Below, in pieces: positions 1-6,810 of a stretch of DNA of 13,704 nucleotides. The notes under the pieces are model-generated. The model was not told the DNA's origin. It did not search any database and worked only from the letters and a program-made list of their open reading frames with translations. Source of the stretch: Chloroflexota bacterium (GTDB taxonomy: Bacteria > Chloroflexota > UBA11872); assembly GCA_028875175.1 (NCBI GenBank), contig JAPPFO010000259.1, forward strand, positions 1-13,704, written 5' to 3'. The first letter of the stretch is position 1. Every line of letters begins with the position of its first letter. A program made the translations under genes and the position numbers.

Positions 1-2
1 TC

Positions 3-1025
3 TGCGCCGACAAGTTCCAGACGGGCTACGACGAGCCGCTGCTGCACACGATGTACGTGGACAAGATCCTGTCGGGCGTGAAGGCGGTGCAGACGTTGTC
101 GCGGCTGAACCGGGCGCATCCGAAGAAGCACGACGCCTTTGTGCTGGACTTCACCAACGACGCCGAGACCATCCAGAACGCCTTTGCCGACTACTACCGG
201 ACGACCGTGCTGGCCGAGGAGACCGACGCCAACCGGCTGCACGACCTGCAAGCGACGCTGGACGACGCGCAGGTGTACAGCGAGGCGCAGGTGGACGAGT
301 TGGTGGAGCTGTACCTGAGCGGGGCGGACCGGGACGTACTGGATCCGATTCTGGACCGGTGTGTGGAGGTGTACCGGCAGGACTTGGACGAGGATCAGCA
401 GGTGGAGTTCAAGGGGCGGGCGAAGGCGTTTCTGCGGTCGTATGGGTTCCTGGCGACGATCCTGTCGTACACGTATGCGGACTGGGAGAAGCGGTCGATC
501 TTCCTGACGTTCCTGGTGCCGAAGCTGCCGGCGCCGAAGGAGGACGACCTGTCGAAGGGGATCCTGGAAGCCATCGACATGGACAGCTATCGCGTGGAGA
601 AGCAGGCGGTGCAGGAGATCCAGCTAGCGGACGAGGATGCGGAGATCGATCCGGTGAGTACGGAGCAGGTGGGGCAGCAGCAGGACGCGGAGTTGGACCG
701 GTTGTCGCAGATATTGAAGGAGTTCAATGACCGGTTTGGGAATATCGAGTGGCAGGACAAGGACAAGATTCAGCAGGTGATTGGCGTGGACCTGCCGGCG
801 AAGGTGGCGGCGGACACGGCGTACCAGAACGCGATGGCGAATTCGGACAAGCAGAACGCGCGGATTGAGCATGACAAGGCGTTGCAGCGGGCGATGAACG
901 AGCTATTGGCGGATCACACCGAGTTGTTCAAGCAGTTCAGCGATAACGAGGGGTTCAAGCGGTGGGTTTCGGAGATGGTGTTTGCGGCGACGTATAAGGG
1001 TGGGGCGGCGACGCAGGGAGGTTGA
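3..1025 (+). CDS. hsdR: Type I restriction enzyme endonuclease/translocase subunit (HsdR), C-terminal part; 5' end outside window
   Basis: The reading frame is open from base 3, so only the last 340 residues are visible. The first visible residues include GYDEPLL, and about 20 residues later QTLSRLNR, which match motifs V-VI of the superfamily 2 helicase motor of HsdR. HsdR is the subunit that translocates DNA and cuts it when the HsdM/HsdS complex finds an unmethylated site. The rest is the long charged, helical C-terminal region of HsdR proteins, which contacts the methyltransferase core. The N-terminal nuclease and Walker A motor parts, and probably hsdM and hsdS, lie to the left. The stop is TGA at 1023-1025. 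The in-frame ATG at 51 lies inside the conserved motor domain and is not the true start. The visible part shows no frameshift. The family call is firm; whether the whole system is intact cannot be seen. Confidence 0.92.
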   Translation, partial: CADKFQTGYDEPLLHTMYVDKILSGVKAVQTLSRLNRAHPKKHDAFVLDFTNDAETIQNAFADYYRTTVLAEETDANRLHDLQATLDDAQVYSEAQVDELVELYLSGADRDVLDPILDRCVEVYRQDLDEDQQVEFKGRAKAFLRSYGFLATILSYTYADWEKRSIFLTFLVPKLPAPKEDDLSKGILEAIDMDSYRVEKQAVQEIQLADEDAEIDPVSTEQVGQQQDAELDRLSQILKEFNDRFGNIEWQDKDKIQQVIGVDLPAKVAADTAYQNAMANSDKQNARIEHDKALQRAMNELLADHTELFKQFSDNEGFKRWVSEMVFAATYKGGAATQGG

Positions 1026-1044
1026 TTGGGGTCGCACGAGCGGA

Positions 1045-1069
1045 AGAGGCCGGTTGGAAACCGGCCTCT
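1045..1069. terminator. Strong hairpin between convergent genes, possible bidirectional terminator
   Basis: A perfect 11-bp stem, AGAGGCCGGTT (1045-1055) with AACCGGCCTCT (1059-1069), closes a 3-nt loop. It lies in the 101-bp gap between the hsdR stop and the stop of the convergent DUF4389 gene, where a shared terminator would be expected. Neither side has a T-tract, so a classical intrinsic terminator is not supported. It could be a T-less terminator or a small REP-like palindrome. Confidence 0.55.
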
Positions 1070-1126
1070 ACGCGAGAACGGGGCGTGATGCTGACGGGGA
1101 CCGCGCCGCTGGTGGTCGGTCGCCGA

Positions 1127-1792
1127 CTAGGGGTCGAGGCGGAAGGGGGGGTAGCGGTCGGTGGTGAGCATGAAGGCGTAGGCCTGGACGCGGGCGCCGT
1201 AGCGGATGACGCCGACGATGACGTCGAAGAGGGCGCGCGGGTACTGGGCGGTGATGACGACCATGATCCAGCCAAGAACCACGGCGATGAAGGCCAGGAT
1301 CCCGAGGATGACGAGCACGATGTAGTGGGGGATGGCCAGGAACCACTTGACGAGGGGGAGCCAGCGGTTGAGGTCGGTTTCGGCGTTGGGGTACTCAATA
1401 TCGAGATGGACGGCCTGGTGTTCGTCGGTGGAGGGGTACTCGTCGCGCAGGGCCAGGACGTAGACCTCGATGCGGTAGACAAAGCGGCTGAGTTCGAGAT
1501 TCCAGTCGAACCACCAGCGCGGGTATTTGTGGCGGAAGACCAGCATCAGGACGAGGGGAAGCCAGAGGAGTGGGATGGAGATGGCCGCCTGGTCGGAGCC
1601 GCTGGCCTGGCCGCTGTTGACGAAGCCGGGAATGAGCGCGGCGACGATGAGGATGGGGATGACCATGATGAGACGGACGAGGGTGGTGAGGCGGTTGAGG
1701 GGGCGGTCGGGGTAGTCGACGGAGAATTGGACGGGGTAGTCGGATTGGTTGCTGGCCATGGGGTGGGGATCCCGATAGCGGCTGGTGGACAT
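1127..1792 (-). CDS. DUF4389 domain membrane protein with two tandem repeats
   Basis: A 221-residue membrane protein of unknown function that fits the DUF4389 family. Hydrophobic segments lie near residues 38-57, 70-87 and 151-180. The sequence is an internal duplication: a YP...LNR...IP block (residues 27-46 and 134-155) is followed by a YPR..FD...R...Y...L...YP block (90-120 and 184-215). The start at 1792 is preceded on its own strand by AGGA about 3 bases before the ATG; a second ATG 11 codons in (1759) has only a weak upstream GGGA, so the start is uncertain by 11 residues. It is the only minus-strand gene here, convergent with hsdR and divergent from the response regulator. No enzymatic motif was seen. 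The family name is well supported; the function is unknown. Confidence 0.85.
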   Translation of the reverse strand: MSTSRYRDPHPMASNQSDYPVQFSVDYPDRPLNRLTTLVRLIMVIPILIVAALIPGFVNSGQASGSDQAAISIPLLWLPLVLMLVFRHKYPRWWFDWNLELSRFVYRIEVYVLALRDEYPSTDEHQAVHLDIEYPNAETDLNRWLPLVKWFLAIPHYIVLVILGILAFIAVVLGWIMVVITAQYPRALFDVIVGVIRYGARVQAYAFMLTTDRYPPFRLDP

Positions 1793-1901
1793 AATCCTAT
1801 GTTTCGGAGTCGTACTTTGGCGAACGGGCGAGTGGTCTGGCGTGCGGGGCTATGGGCGGTGTCGCACCATGCACTGGCCGTGCGACGACGTGCCGCGCAT
1901 A

Positions 1902-2198
1902 GGAGACCTTTGCATAACCCCAGGGCTGGTTGCCCGGAAGACCCTCATCCCCGGATCGAGTCCGGGGCAGGCTCCAACCCTCTCCCAGAGGAGACCGTTG
2001 CCTAACCCGAGCGTGGTTGCCCGGAAGACCCCTCACCGGTTTCGGCCGAAGACGGCCGAACCTGCCTCTCCCCTTGGAGAGGGTGAAGAGCGGCACCGCC
2101 TTCGCGGACGAGGCGGGGTTTTGCAAAGGTCTCCGGAGGGAGAGGGAGAAGGAGCGGCCCCGCTTTCGAGGTCGAGGCGGGGTTATGCAAGGGTCTCG
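1902..2198 (+). repeat. Palindromic repeat element, copy A (nested)
   Basis: This fills most of the 423-bp gap between the divergent DUF4389 and response regulator genes. Outer ends are GGAGACCTTTGCATAACCCC (1902-1921) and a near-perfect inverted copy at 2179-2198. A second pair of ends is nested inside: 1990-2009 and 2115-2134. The 66-bp core shared by all copies is at 2024-2089. The left half-unit (1922-1989) has the same 5' flank as the core (GGTTGCCCGGAAGACCC) but a different hairpin, CCCCGGA-TCGAG-TCCGGGG (1949-1967). No protein-coding content is supported. The right end stops 3 bases before the ribosome-binding site of the response regulator gene. Confidence 0.85.
1990..2134 (+). repeat. 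Inner complete unit of copy A, with the 66-bp core
   Basis: This is the unit most like the other copies. The left end GGAGACCGTTGCCTAACCCG (1990-2009) is inverted relative to GGGGTTTTGCAAAGGTCTCC (2115-2134). The core (2024-2089) holds hairpin 1, TTCGGCCG-AAGA-CGGCCGAA, and hairpin 2, stem CCTCTCC/GGAGAGG with a CCTT loop. A third arm at about 2097-2117 pairs CCGCC(T)TCG with CGAGGCGG around the loop CGGA. Confidence 0.8.
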
Positions 2199-2201
2199 CA
2201 C

Positions 2202-2209
2202 AGGGGGGA
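2202..2209 (+). promoter_or_regulatory. Ribosome-binding site of the response regulator gene
   Basis: AGGGGGGA lies 6 bases before ATG 2216. It follows the right end of repeat A directly, so the repeat would lie in the 5' leader of this mRNA unless the promoter is inside the repeat. Confidence 0.6.
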
Positions 2210-2215
2210 CGCGGA

Positions 2216-2920
2216 ATGACGGGTAGCGGGGGGCGTCCGCTGGTGTTGGTGATCGAGGACGATCTGCGGTATGTGCGGCAGTTGCGTGGGGACCTGGCGG
2301 CGGGCGACTTCGCGGCGGTGTTTGCGGGTACGGGCGCGCAGGGTCTGAACGAGGCCGCTGCGGAGACGCCTGAGGCGGTGTTGCTTGACCTGGGTTTGCC
2401 GGACATGGATGCGCTGTCGGTGGTCGCGCAGTTGCGTGGTAGCTGTGATGCGCCGGTGATTGCGATGAGCGCGCGGGAGGACGATGAAGGTATTGCGGGC
2501 GCGATGGAGGCCGGCTTTGACGACTATCTGGCTAAGCCGTTTGACCTGGATCAGCTGCTGGCGCGGCTGCGGGCGGTGTTGTGGCGGGCGCCCGGGGCGG
2601 AGGTTGGAGCGCCGCCGCCGTTCGAGTCTGATGGGCTATGTGTCGACTTTGCGGCGGCGGAGGTGACGGTGGGGGGACGGCCGGTGGGGTTGAGGGCTGC
2701 GGAGTTTCGGCTGTTGCGGTTCCTGGCGCGGAACCGGGACCGGGTGTTCAGGCCAGATCAACTCGTGGAGGAGGTGTGGGGGCCGGAGTACGCGGGGGAC
2801 CGTCACCTGGCGCGGGTGTTCGTGCGGCGGGTGCGGGAGAAGATCGAGCGGGACCCCGGGGCTCCGCGGCATCTGGTGACGAAGGCCGGGGTTGGGTACA
2901 TGCTGCGGAAGCGCGAGTGA
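2216..2920 (+). CDS. OmpR/PhoB-type response regulator, orphan
   Basis: A 234-residue two-domain transcription factor. The receiver domain (about residues 8-122) has the acidic pocket D15/D16, phospho-acceptor D58 in LLDLGLPDMD, the switch residue S85, and K107 in DDYLAKPFD. The output domain (about 135-232) is a winged helix of the OmpR type: LRAAEFRLLRFLARN, then DQLVEEVWG, the recognition helix region HLARVFVRRVREKIE, and the terminal wing VTKAGVGYMLR. Phosphorylation by a sensor kinase would control DNA binding. No histidine kinase gene is adjacent on either strand, so the partner must be elsewhere. The start is supported by AGGGGGGA six bases upstream. The amidohydrolase gene begins 64 bases downstream in the same direction, so read-through is possible. 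Class assignment is firm; the signal and targets are unknown. Confidence 0.95.
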   Translation: MTGSGGRPLVLVIEDDLRYVRQLRGDLAAGDFAAVFAGTGAQGLNEAAAETPEAVLLDLGLPDMDALSVVAQLRGSCDAPVIAMSAREDDEGIAGAMEAGFDDYLAKPFDLDQLLARLRAVLWRAPGAEVGAPPPFESDGLCVDFAAAEVTVGGRPVGLRAAEFRLLRFLARNRDRVFRPDQLVEEVWGPEYAGDRHLARVFVRRVREKIERDPGAPRHLVTKAGVGYMLRKRE

Positions 2921-2973
2921 CGGAAGGCTGACGGCGGGTGGGATACCATCGGGGTTGCGCTGAGGATTGCGCT

Positions 2974-2977
2974 GGAG
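2974..2977 (+). promoter_or_regulatory. Ribosome-binding site deciding the amidohydrolase start
   Basis: GGAG lies 7 bases before ATG 2985. The alternative in-frame TTG at 2967 has an AGGA touching the codon, which is too close, so ATG 2985 is preferred. Confidence 0.55.
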
Positions 2978-2984
2978 TCGAGTC

Positions 2985-4094
2985 ATGGCGGCCGTTGACT
3001 CCCTGACCCGCCCCGCCGAGCGGGCGCCGACCTATCGCAAAGTCGCGCCGTACCTGGTGGACTGCGATTGCCACCACCTGTGGCACAAGATCGACGAGAT
3101 CTTTCCGTATCTGCCGCGCCAGTACGTGCAGGAAATCAAGGACTTCGGGTCCATGTTTCCGAACGGCGGCTGGACGAATATGCCGAACTCGCACGGCTAC
3201 CGGACCGATCACGACGTGGACGAGAACACGGACTTCGCGGAGTTCACGGTGAAGGAGCACCTGGACCCGTATGGGTTCGACGTGGCAATCCTGACGGGGC
3301 AGATGGTGTACCCGACGGTGGGAATGACCAACCTGGACTACGCGGCAGCGATATGCCGGGCGCATAACGACTGGACGATGGAGCAGTGGGTGGCGAAGGA
3401 CTCGCGGTTCCGCGCGACCCTGGCCGTTGGCCCGAACGACCCGGTGCTGGCGGTGGAGGAGATCGAGCGGCTGGGCGATCACCCGGCGGTGGTGGGGGTG
3501 ATGCTGCCGGCGGGTGGGCGTCATCCGTATGGGAACCGGATCTACCACCCCATATACGAGGCGGCGGAGCGGTACGGGCTGACGATCGTGACGCACTTCG
3601 GGGGCGAGGGTCGGGGTCAGACGAATCCGCCGACGGCGGCGGGTTTCCCGACGTATTACCTGGAGATGCGGATGGCGCGTCCGCAGATCGCGCAGGCGCA
3701 TACGGCCAGCCTGATCTGCGAAGGGGTGTTCGAAAAGTTCCCGACGCTGACGTGGGTGTTCGTGGAAGTGGATACGTGGTGGATTCCGGGGTTGCTGAAC
3801 CATTTCGACGCCGACTGGAAGGCGGTGCGGGACTACACGCCGTGGGTGAAGCGGCTGCCGAGCGAGTATTTCCGCGATCACATCCGGGTGGGTACGCAGC
3901 CGATGGAGCAGCCGGGGTCACGCGAGGACCTGCACTGGTTCCTGGAGCAGGCGCGGGCGGACGAGACGCTGGTGTACGCGAGTGATTTCCCGCACTGGGA
4001 CTGGGACTCGCCGACTTCGGTGGCGCCGGATTTTCCGTCGGAGATGCGGGCGAACATTTTTGGGGAGACGGCGCGGGCGGCGTTCCGGCTGTAG
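2985..4094 (+). CDS. Metal-dependent amidohydrolase (Amidohydro_2 / ACMSD-like family)
   Basis: A 369-residue TIM-barrel hydrolase or decarboxylase of the amidohydrolase-related family; no signal peptide, so probably cytoplasmic. Near the N-terminus the metal motif reads D26-C-D28-C-H30-H31, the D-x-D-x-H variant in place of the usual H-x-H. H204 in IVTHFGGEG is a likely metal ligand, E261 in VFVEVDTWW follows the conserved FEKFP segment, and D334 in YASDFPHWDWD is the likely catalytic aspartate. Members cleave or decarboxylate small, often aromatic-derived, carboxylates; the substrate cannot be read from sequence. ATG 2985 was chosen over TTG 2967 for its better-placed GGAG. It lies 64 bases after the response regulator. 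A Rieske ferredoxin gene follows beyond repeat B, and the two may serve one catabolic route. Fold and family are firm; the reaction is not. Confidence 0.9.
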   Translation: MAAVDSLTRPAERAPTYRKVAPYLVDCDCHHLWHKIDEIFPYLPRQYVQEIKDFGSMFPNGGWTNMPNSHGYRTDHDVDENTDFAEFTVKEHLDPYGFDVAILTGQMVYPTVGMTNLDYAAAICRAHNDWTMEQWVAKDSRFRATLAVGPNDPVLAVEEIERLGDHPAVVGVMLPAGGRHPYGNRIYHPIYEAAERYGLTIVTHFGGEGRGQTNPPTAAGFPTYYLEMRMARPQIAQAHTASLICEGVFEKFPTLTWVFVEVDTWWIPGLLNHFDADWKAVRDYTPWVKRLPSEYFRDHIRVGTQPMEQPGSREDLHWFLEQARADETLVYASDFPHWDWDSPTSVAPDFPSEMRANIFGETARAAFRL

Positions 4095-4194
4095 CGTTTT
4101 TTGGATGGGTCTGGCAGAGCAGGGTGAGTCGATTGAGTCGGTCCCGGCCGTGGCCAGGCAGGTTGCATGACCGACGCTTCGAAACGCACCCCAG

Positions 4195-4364
4195 CCCTCT
4201 CCCTGCCAGAGGCCTTTGCGTAACTTAGGGGTGGGTGCCCTGAAGACCCCTCACCGGTTTCGGCCGAAGACGGCCGAACCTGCCTCTCCCCTTGGAGAGG
4301 GTGAAGATCCGCCACGACTTCGAAGTCAAGGCGGGGTTTCGCAAGGGTCTTTGCCAGGGAGAGG
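4195..4364 (+). repeat. Palindromic repeat element, copy B (simplest copy)
   Basis: A single-unit copy in the 357-bp gap between the amidohydrolase and Rieske genes. Outermost arms CCCTCTCCCTG (from 4195) and CAGGGAGAGG (to 4364) are inverted. Inside them lie the left end AGAGGCCTTTGCGTAAC (from 4208) and the right end GGGGTTTCGCAAGGGTCT (4333-4350). The core at 4242-4307 is identical in its hairpin parts to copies A and D. The third arm differs: CCGCC/GGCGG encloses a perfect GACTTCGAAGTC palindrome (about 4311-4335). The remainder of the gap shows no gene. Confidence 0.85.
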
Positions 4365-4451
4365 TAGAAGACGGCGGCTGAGACGTGAGGGATTCCTGGC
4401 TTTGGCTGCCGGCCAAGGGTGACCCTGGATGAGCGTGGTGGGTGACGGGGC

Positions 4452-4835
4452 GTGAGCGCAGCGGGTTCTGACGAGGTGGTTGTGTGCCCGGTTGCCGAGT
4501 TGCCGGCGGGGGAGCGGTGGGAGGTTCGGGGGGCGCTGGGGTATGGGGTGACGGTGTTCAATGTGGGCGGGGATTTGTACGCGATGCTGAATCACTGTCC
4601 GCACCGGGGTGGGCCGTTGTGCCGGGGGCGGATCCGGCCGCATCCGGTGTCGGACCGGGTGGGGTACTGGGAGTTCGAGCGGGAGGGGGAGATCCTGCGG
4701 TGCCCGTTTCACAACTGGGAATTTGACATAACGACAGGTCAGGCCTTGTACGACGAGCGGGTGCGGGCGCGGACGTTTCCGGTGGAGGTGCGGGACGGAC
4801 AGGTGGTGGTGCAGGTGCGGAAGAGGCGGCGTTAG
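4452..4835 (+). CDS. Rieske [2Fe-2S] ferredoxin-type protein
   Basis: A 127-residue single-domain Rieske protein. The two cluster-binding motifs are C49-P-H51 (HCPHRGGPL) and C84-P-F-H87 (RCPFHNWEFD), giving the Cys2/His2 ligands of a Rieske [2Fe-2S] cluster, followed by TGQALYDERV and a basic tail. Such small proteins pass electrons to oxygenases or act as subunits like NirD; no oxygenase or reductase partner is in the window. About 20 residues (60-79) separate the motifs beyond the usual spacing core, including GYWEFEREGE. The start is GTG at 4452; a TGA at 4443-4445 in the same frame prevents any earlier start, and the ribosome-binding site is weak. It lies downstream of the amidohydrolase, separated by repeat B. 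The domain call is firm; its partner is unknown. Confidence 0.92.
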   Translation: MSAAGSDEVVVCPVAELPAGERWEVRGALGYGVTVFNVGGDLYAMLNHCPHRGGPLCRGRIRPHPVSDRVGYWEFEREGEILRCPFHNWEFDITTGQALYDERVRARTFPVEVRDGQVVVQVRKRRR

Positions 4836-4889
4836 CCCAGGCCGGGAAACCAGGTCCCCAGCGGACCGTGAGAAATCTTCCACGCCTTT

Positions 4890-4918
4890 TTGGACGCGCA
4901 CGCGACGCTTGCCAGAAT
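4890..4918 (+). promoter_or_regulatory. Candidate promoter of the ABC exporter operon
   Basis: TTGGAC (4890-4895), a 17-base spacer and CAGAAT (4913-4918) resemble a housekeeping promoter. The site is in the 130-bp gap after the Rieske gene, 47 bases before the ATPase start. The match to consensus is partial, so this is a suggestion only. Confidence 0.35.
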
Positions 4919-4946
4919 CCGAGCAGATTAGCGGCTCGTTCAGCCG

Positions 4947-4954
4947 AAGGGGAG
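4947..4954 (+). promoter_or_regulatory. Ribosome-binding site of the ABC ATPase, followed by a start-stop codon pair
   Basis: AAGGGGAG lies 11 bases before ATG 4966. Between them is ATG TAG (4957-4962), a start codon followed directly by a stop. The site is purine-rich and convincing, but the spacing to ATG 4966 is longer than usual. Confidence 0.5.
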
Positions 4955-4965
4955 ACATGTAGCCA

Positions 4966-5961
4966 ATGGGTCCGGGTGCTAACGGCCAGGCGCCGATTGT
5001 GGTGGTGCGTGACGTTCACAAGTCGTTTGGGGACGTGCATGCACTGGCGGGGGTGAGCCTGGAGATCGAGCGGGGGACGGTACTGGGCTTGCTGGGTCCC
5101 AACGGGGCGGGCAAGACGACGCTGGTGCGGGTGCTGACGACGTTGCTGGATCCGGACGACGGGTCGGCGACGGTGGCCGGCTATGACGTGCGGCGCGAGC
5201 GGACGCGGGTGCGTCCGCTGATCGGGCTGGCGGGGCAGTCGGCGGCGATTGACGACACGCTGACGGGTCGCGAGAACCTGGAGATGGTGGCGAACCTGTA
5301 TCACATGGGCCGGGCCTTGGCGGCGTCGCGGGCGGGCGAGTTGCTGGCGCGGTTCGATCTGCTGGAGGCGGCGGATCGGGCGGCCAGGACGTACTCCGGC
5401 GGGATGCGGCGGCGGCTGGACCTGGCGGCGAGCCTGGTGGCCGATCCGGAGGTGCTGTTCCTGGACGAGCCGACGACCGGGCTGGACCCACAGGCGCGGC
5501 TGGAGCTGTGGACGGTGATCCGCGAGCTGGTGGCGACCGGGACGACGGTGCTGTTGACGACGCAGTACCTGGAAGAGGCTGATCAGCTAGCCGACGAGAT
5601 TGTCGTGATCGACCACGGGCGGATCATCGCGCAGGGGACGGCGGCGGACCTGAAGGCAAGGTCGGGCGGGGAGCACCTGACGGTGCGGGTGAGTGACCTG
5701 GCGGCGCTGGAACAGGTTCGCGAAGTGCTGGAGGCCGAGGGCGACGGGCCGCCGACGGTGGATGACGCCACGGGGACAGTGTCGGTGGCGGTGAGCAACG
5801 GGCCGGCGCGGCTGGCCGGGGTGGTGCGGCGGCTGGACGAGGCGGCGGTGGCGATTGCGGACATCGGGCTGCGGCAGCCGACGCTGGATGAGGTTTTCCT
5901 GTCATTGACCGGGCATCGGGCCGAGGGCGAGCCGGCCGGCACACTCACGGGAGCGGGCTGA
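4966..5961 (+). CDS. ABC exporter ATP-binding protein, DrrA (daunorubicin resistance) family
   Basis: A 331-residue ATPase that powers export through the permease encoded next. Motifs in order: Walker A GPNGAGKTT (residues 44-52, K50), Q-loop Q91 in GLAGQSAAID, signature YSGGM (143-147), Walker B VLFLDE (163-168), D-loop GLD (172-174), and TTQYLEEADQLAD (198-210). In the last motif Q200 takes the place of the usual switch histidine, as is typical of DrrA-type proteins. The C-terminal ~100 residues form the accessory domain of this subfamily, ending near PTLDEVFLSLTG. The stop overlaps the permease start by one base, so the two are translationally coupled. The substrate (drug, lipid or natural product) cannot be read from the sequence. 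No biosynthetic cluster is adjacent. Confidence 0.95.
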   Translation: MGPGANGQAPIVVVRDVHKSFGDVHALAGVSLEIERGTVLGLLGPNGAGKTTLVRVLTTLLDPDDGSATVAGYDVRRERTRVRPLIGLAGQSAAIDDTLTGRENLEMVANLYHMGRALAASRAGELLARFDLLEAADRAARTYSGGMRRRLDLAASLVADPEVLFLDEPTTGLDPQARLELWTVIRELVATGTTVLLTTQYLEEADQLADEIVVIDHGRIIAQGTAADLKARSGGEHLTVRVSDLAALEQVREVLEAEGDGPPTVDDATGTVSVAVSNGPARLAGVVRRLDEAAVAIADIGLRQPTLDEVFLSLTGHRAEGEPAGTLTGAG

Positions 5962-6752
5962 TGGTGGTCTCGATGGAGGCGTTGCGGGTTGAGGCGCGCT
6001 ATGCGCCGGGCGACATCCTGCAACTGTGGAAGCGCAACATGCTGGCGTACCGGCGGCAGCCGGATTTGCTGGTGTTTTCGACGATCCAGCCAGTGATGTT
6101 CGTGCTGCTGTTCGCGTACGTATTCGGCGGGGCGATTCAGACGGGGCCGGTGGACTACATCGATTTCCTACTGCCGGGGATCCTGGCGCAGTCGGTGCTG
6201 TTCGGGTCGACGCAGACCGGGGTAGGACTGGCAGTGGACGTGACGAGCGGGATGATCGATCGCTATCGCACGCTGCCGATGGCGCGGTCGGCGGTGGTGG
6301 CGGGGCGGATCCTGGCGGACACCACACGGAATGTCTTTGTGGTTGGGCTGATGCTGGGGGTGGGGTTCCTGATTGGGTTCCGGTACCACGGGACGGTGGC
6401 GGGGGCGATTGCGATGCCGTTTGTGGCGGTGCTCTTCGGGCAGACGTTTTGCTGGATTTCGGCGGCCATCGGCACCAGCGTCCGGCGGGCGGAGACGGCG
6501 CAGGTGGCGTCGTTCGTGTGGCTGTTTCCGCTGGTGTTCGTGAGCTCGGTGTTCGTGCCGGTTGAGACGATGCCGGACTGGCTGAAGGTGGTGGCCGAGA
6601 ACAGCCCGGTGACGCACACGGTCAACGCGATGCGGGGGCTGGCGCTGGGCACGGACTTCTGGGAGCCGCTGCTGAAGGCGCTGGGCTGGATGGCGGGGAT
6701 CATGGCGGTGTTCGTGCCGCTGGCGGTGTGGCGGTACCGGTCGATCCAGTAG
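5961..6752 (+). CDS. ABC-2 type exporter permease, DrrB family
   Basis: A 263-residue membrane protein with six likely transmembrane segments (about residues 38-58, 68-88, 119-140, 147-170, 183-203 and 240-257), the usual topology of ABC-2 permeases. The cytoplasmic loop IDRYRTLPMARSAVVAGR (99-116) is the conserved element that contacts the ATPase. NSPVTHTVNAMRGL (214-227) is also typical of DrrB-like proteins. The ATG at 5961 shares its A with the stop of the ATPase gene; an alternative ATG lies four codons in (5973). The pair forms a complete two-gene exporter. No soluble or periplasmic partner is evident, consistent with export. The oxidoreductase gene starts 58 bases downstream and may be a separate unit. 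Confidence 0.93.
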   Translation: MVVSMEALRVEARYAPGDILQLWKRNMLAYRRQPDLLVFSTIQPVMFVLLFAYVFGGAIQTGPVDYIDFLLPGILAQSVLFGSTQTGVGLAVDVTSGMIDRYRTLPMARSAVVAGRILADTTRNVFVVGLMLGVGFLIGFRYHGTVAGAIAMPFVAVLFGQTFCWISAAIGTSVRRAETAQVASFVWLFPLVFVSSVFVPVETMPDWLKVVAENSPVTHTVNAMRGLALGTDFWEPLLKALGWMAGIMAVFVPLAVWRYRSIQ

Positions 6753-6810
6753 CCGGACGGCGATAGCCAGTAGACTCCCGTCGGCCGGCGGGATCCGGAA
6801 GTAGCTGCCG

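Noticed and set aside
1022..2005. Long plus-strand open frame of 327 codons
   Set aside because: It lies antisense to the DUF4389 gene, which has clear membrane segments and an internal repeat. The product is a low-complexity D/E/G-rich string with no domain, a GC-rich shadow.
2967..2984. TTG 2967 as amidohydrolase start
   Set aside because: The ribosome-binding motif touches the codon; ATG 2985 has a well-spaced GGAG.
2748..3881. Minus-strand open frame of 377 codons
   Set aside because: It lies opposite the response regulator and amidohydrolase genes, both with complete motifs. Its product is His/Arg/Pro-rich without a recognisable domain.
4852..4867. Weak hairpin (GGTCC/GGACC) after the Rieske gene as terminator
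   Set aside because: The stem is only five base pairs and no T-tract follows.
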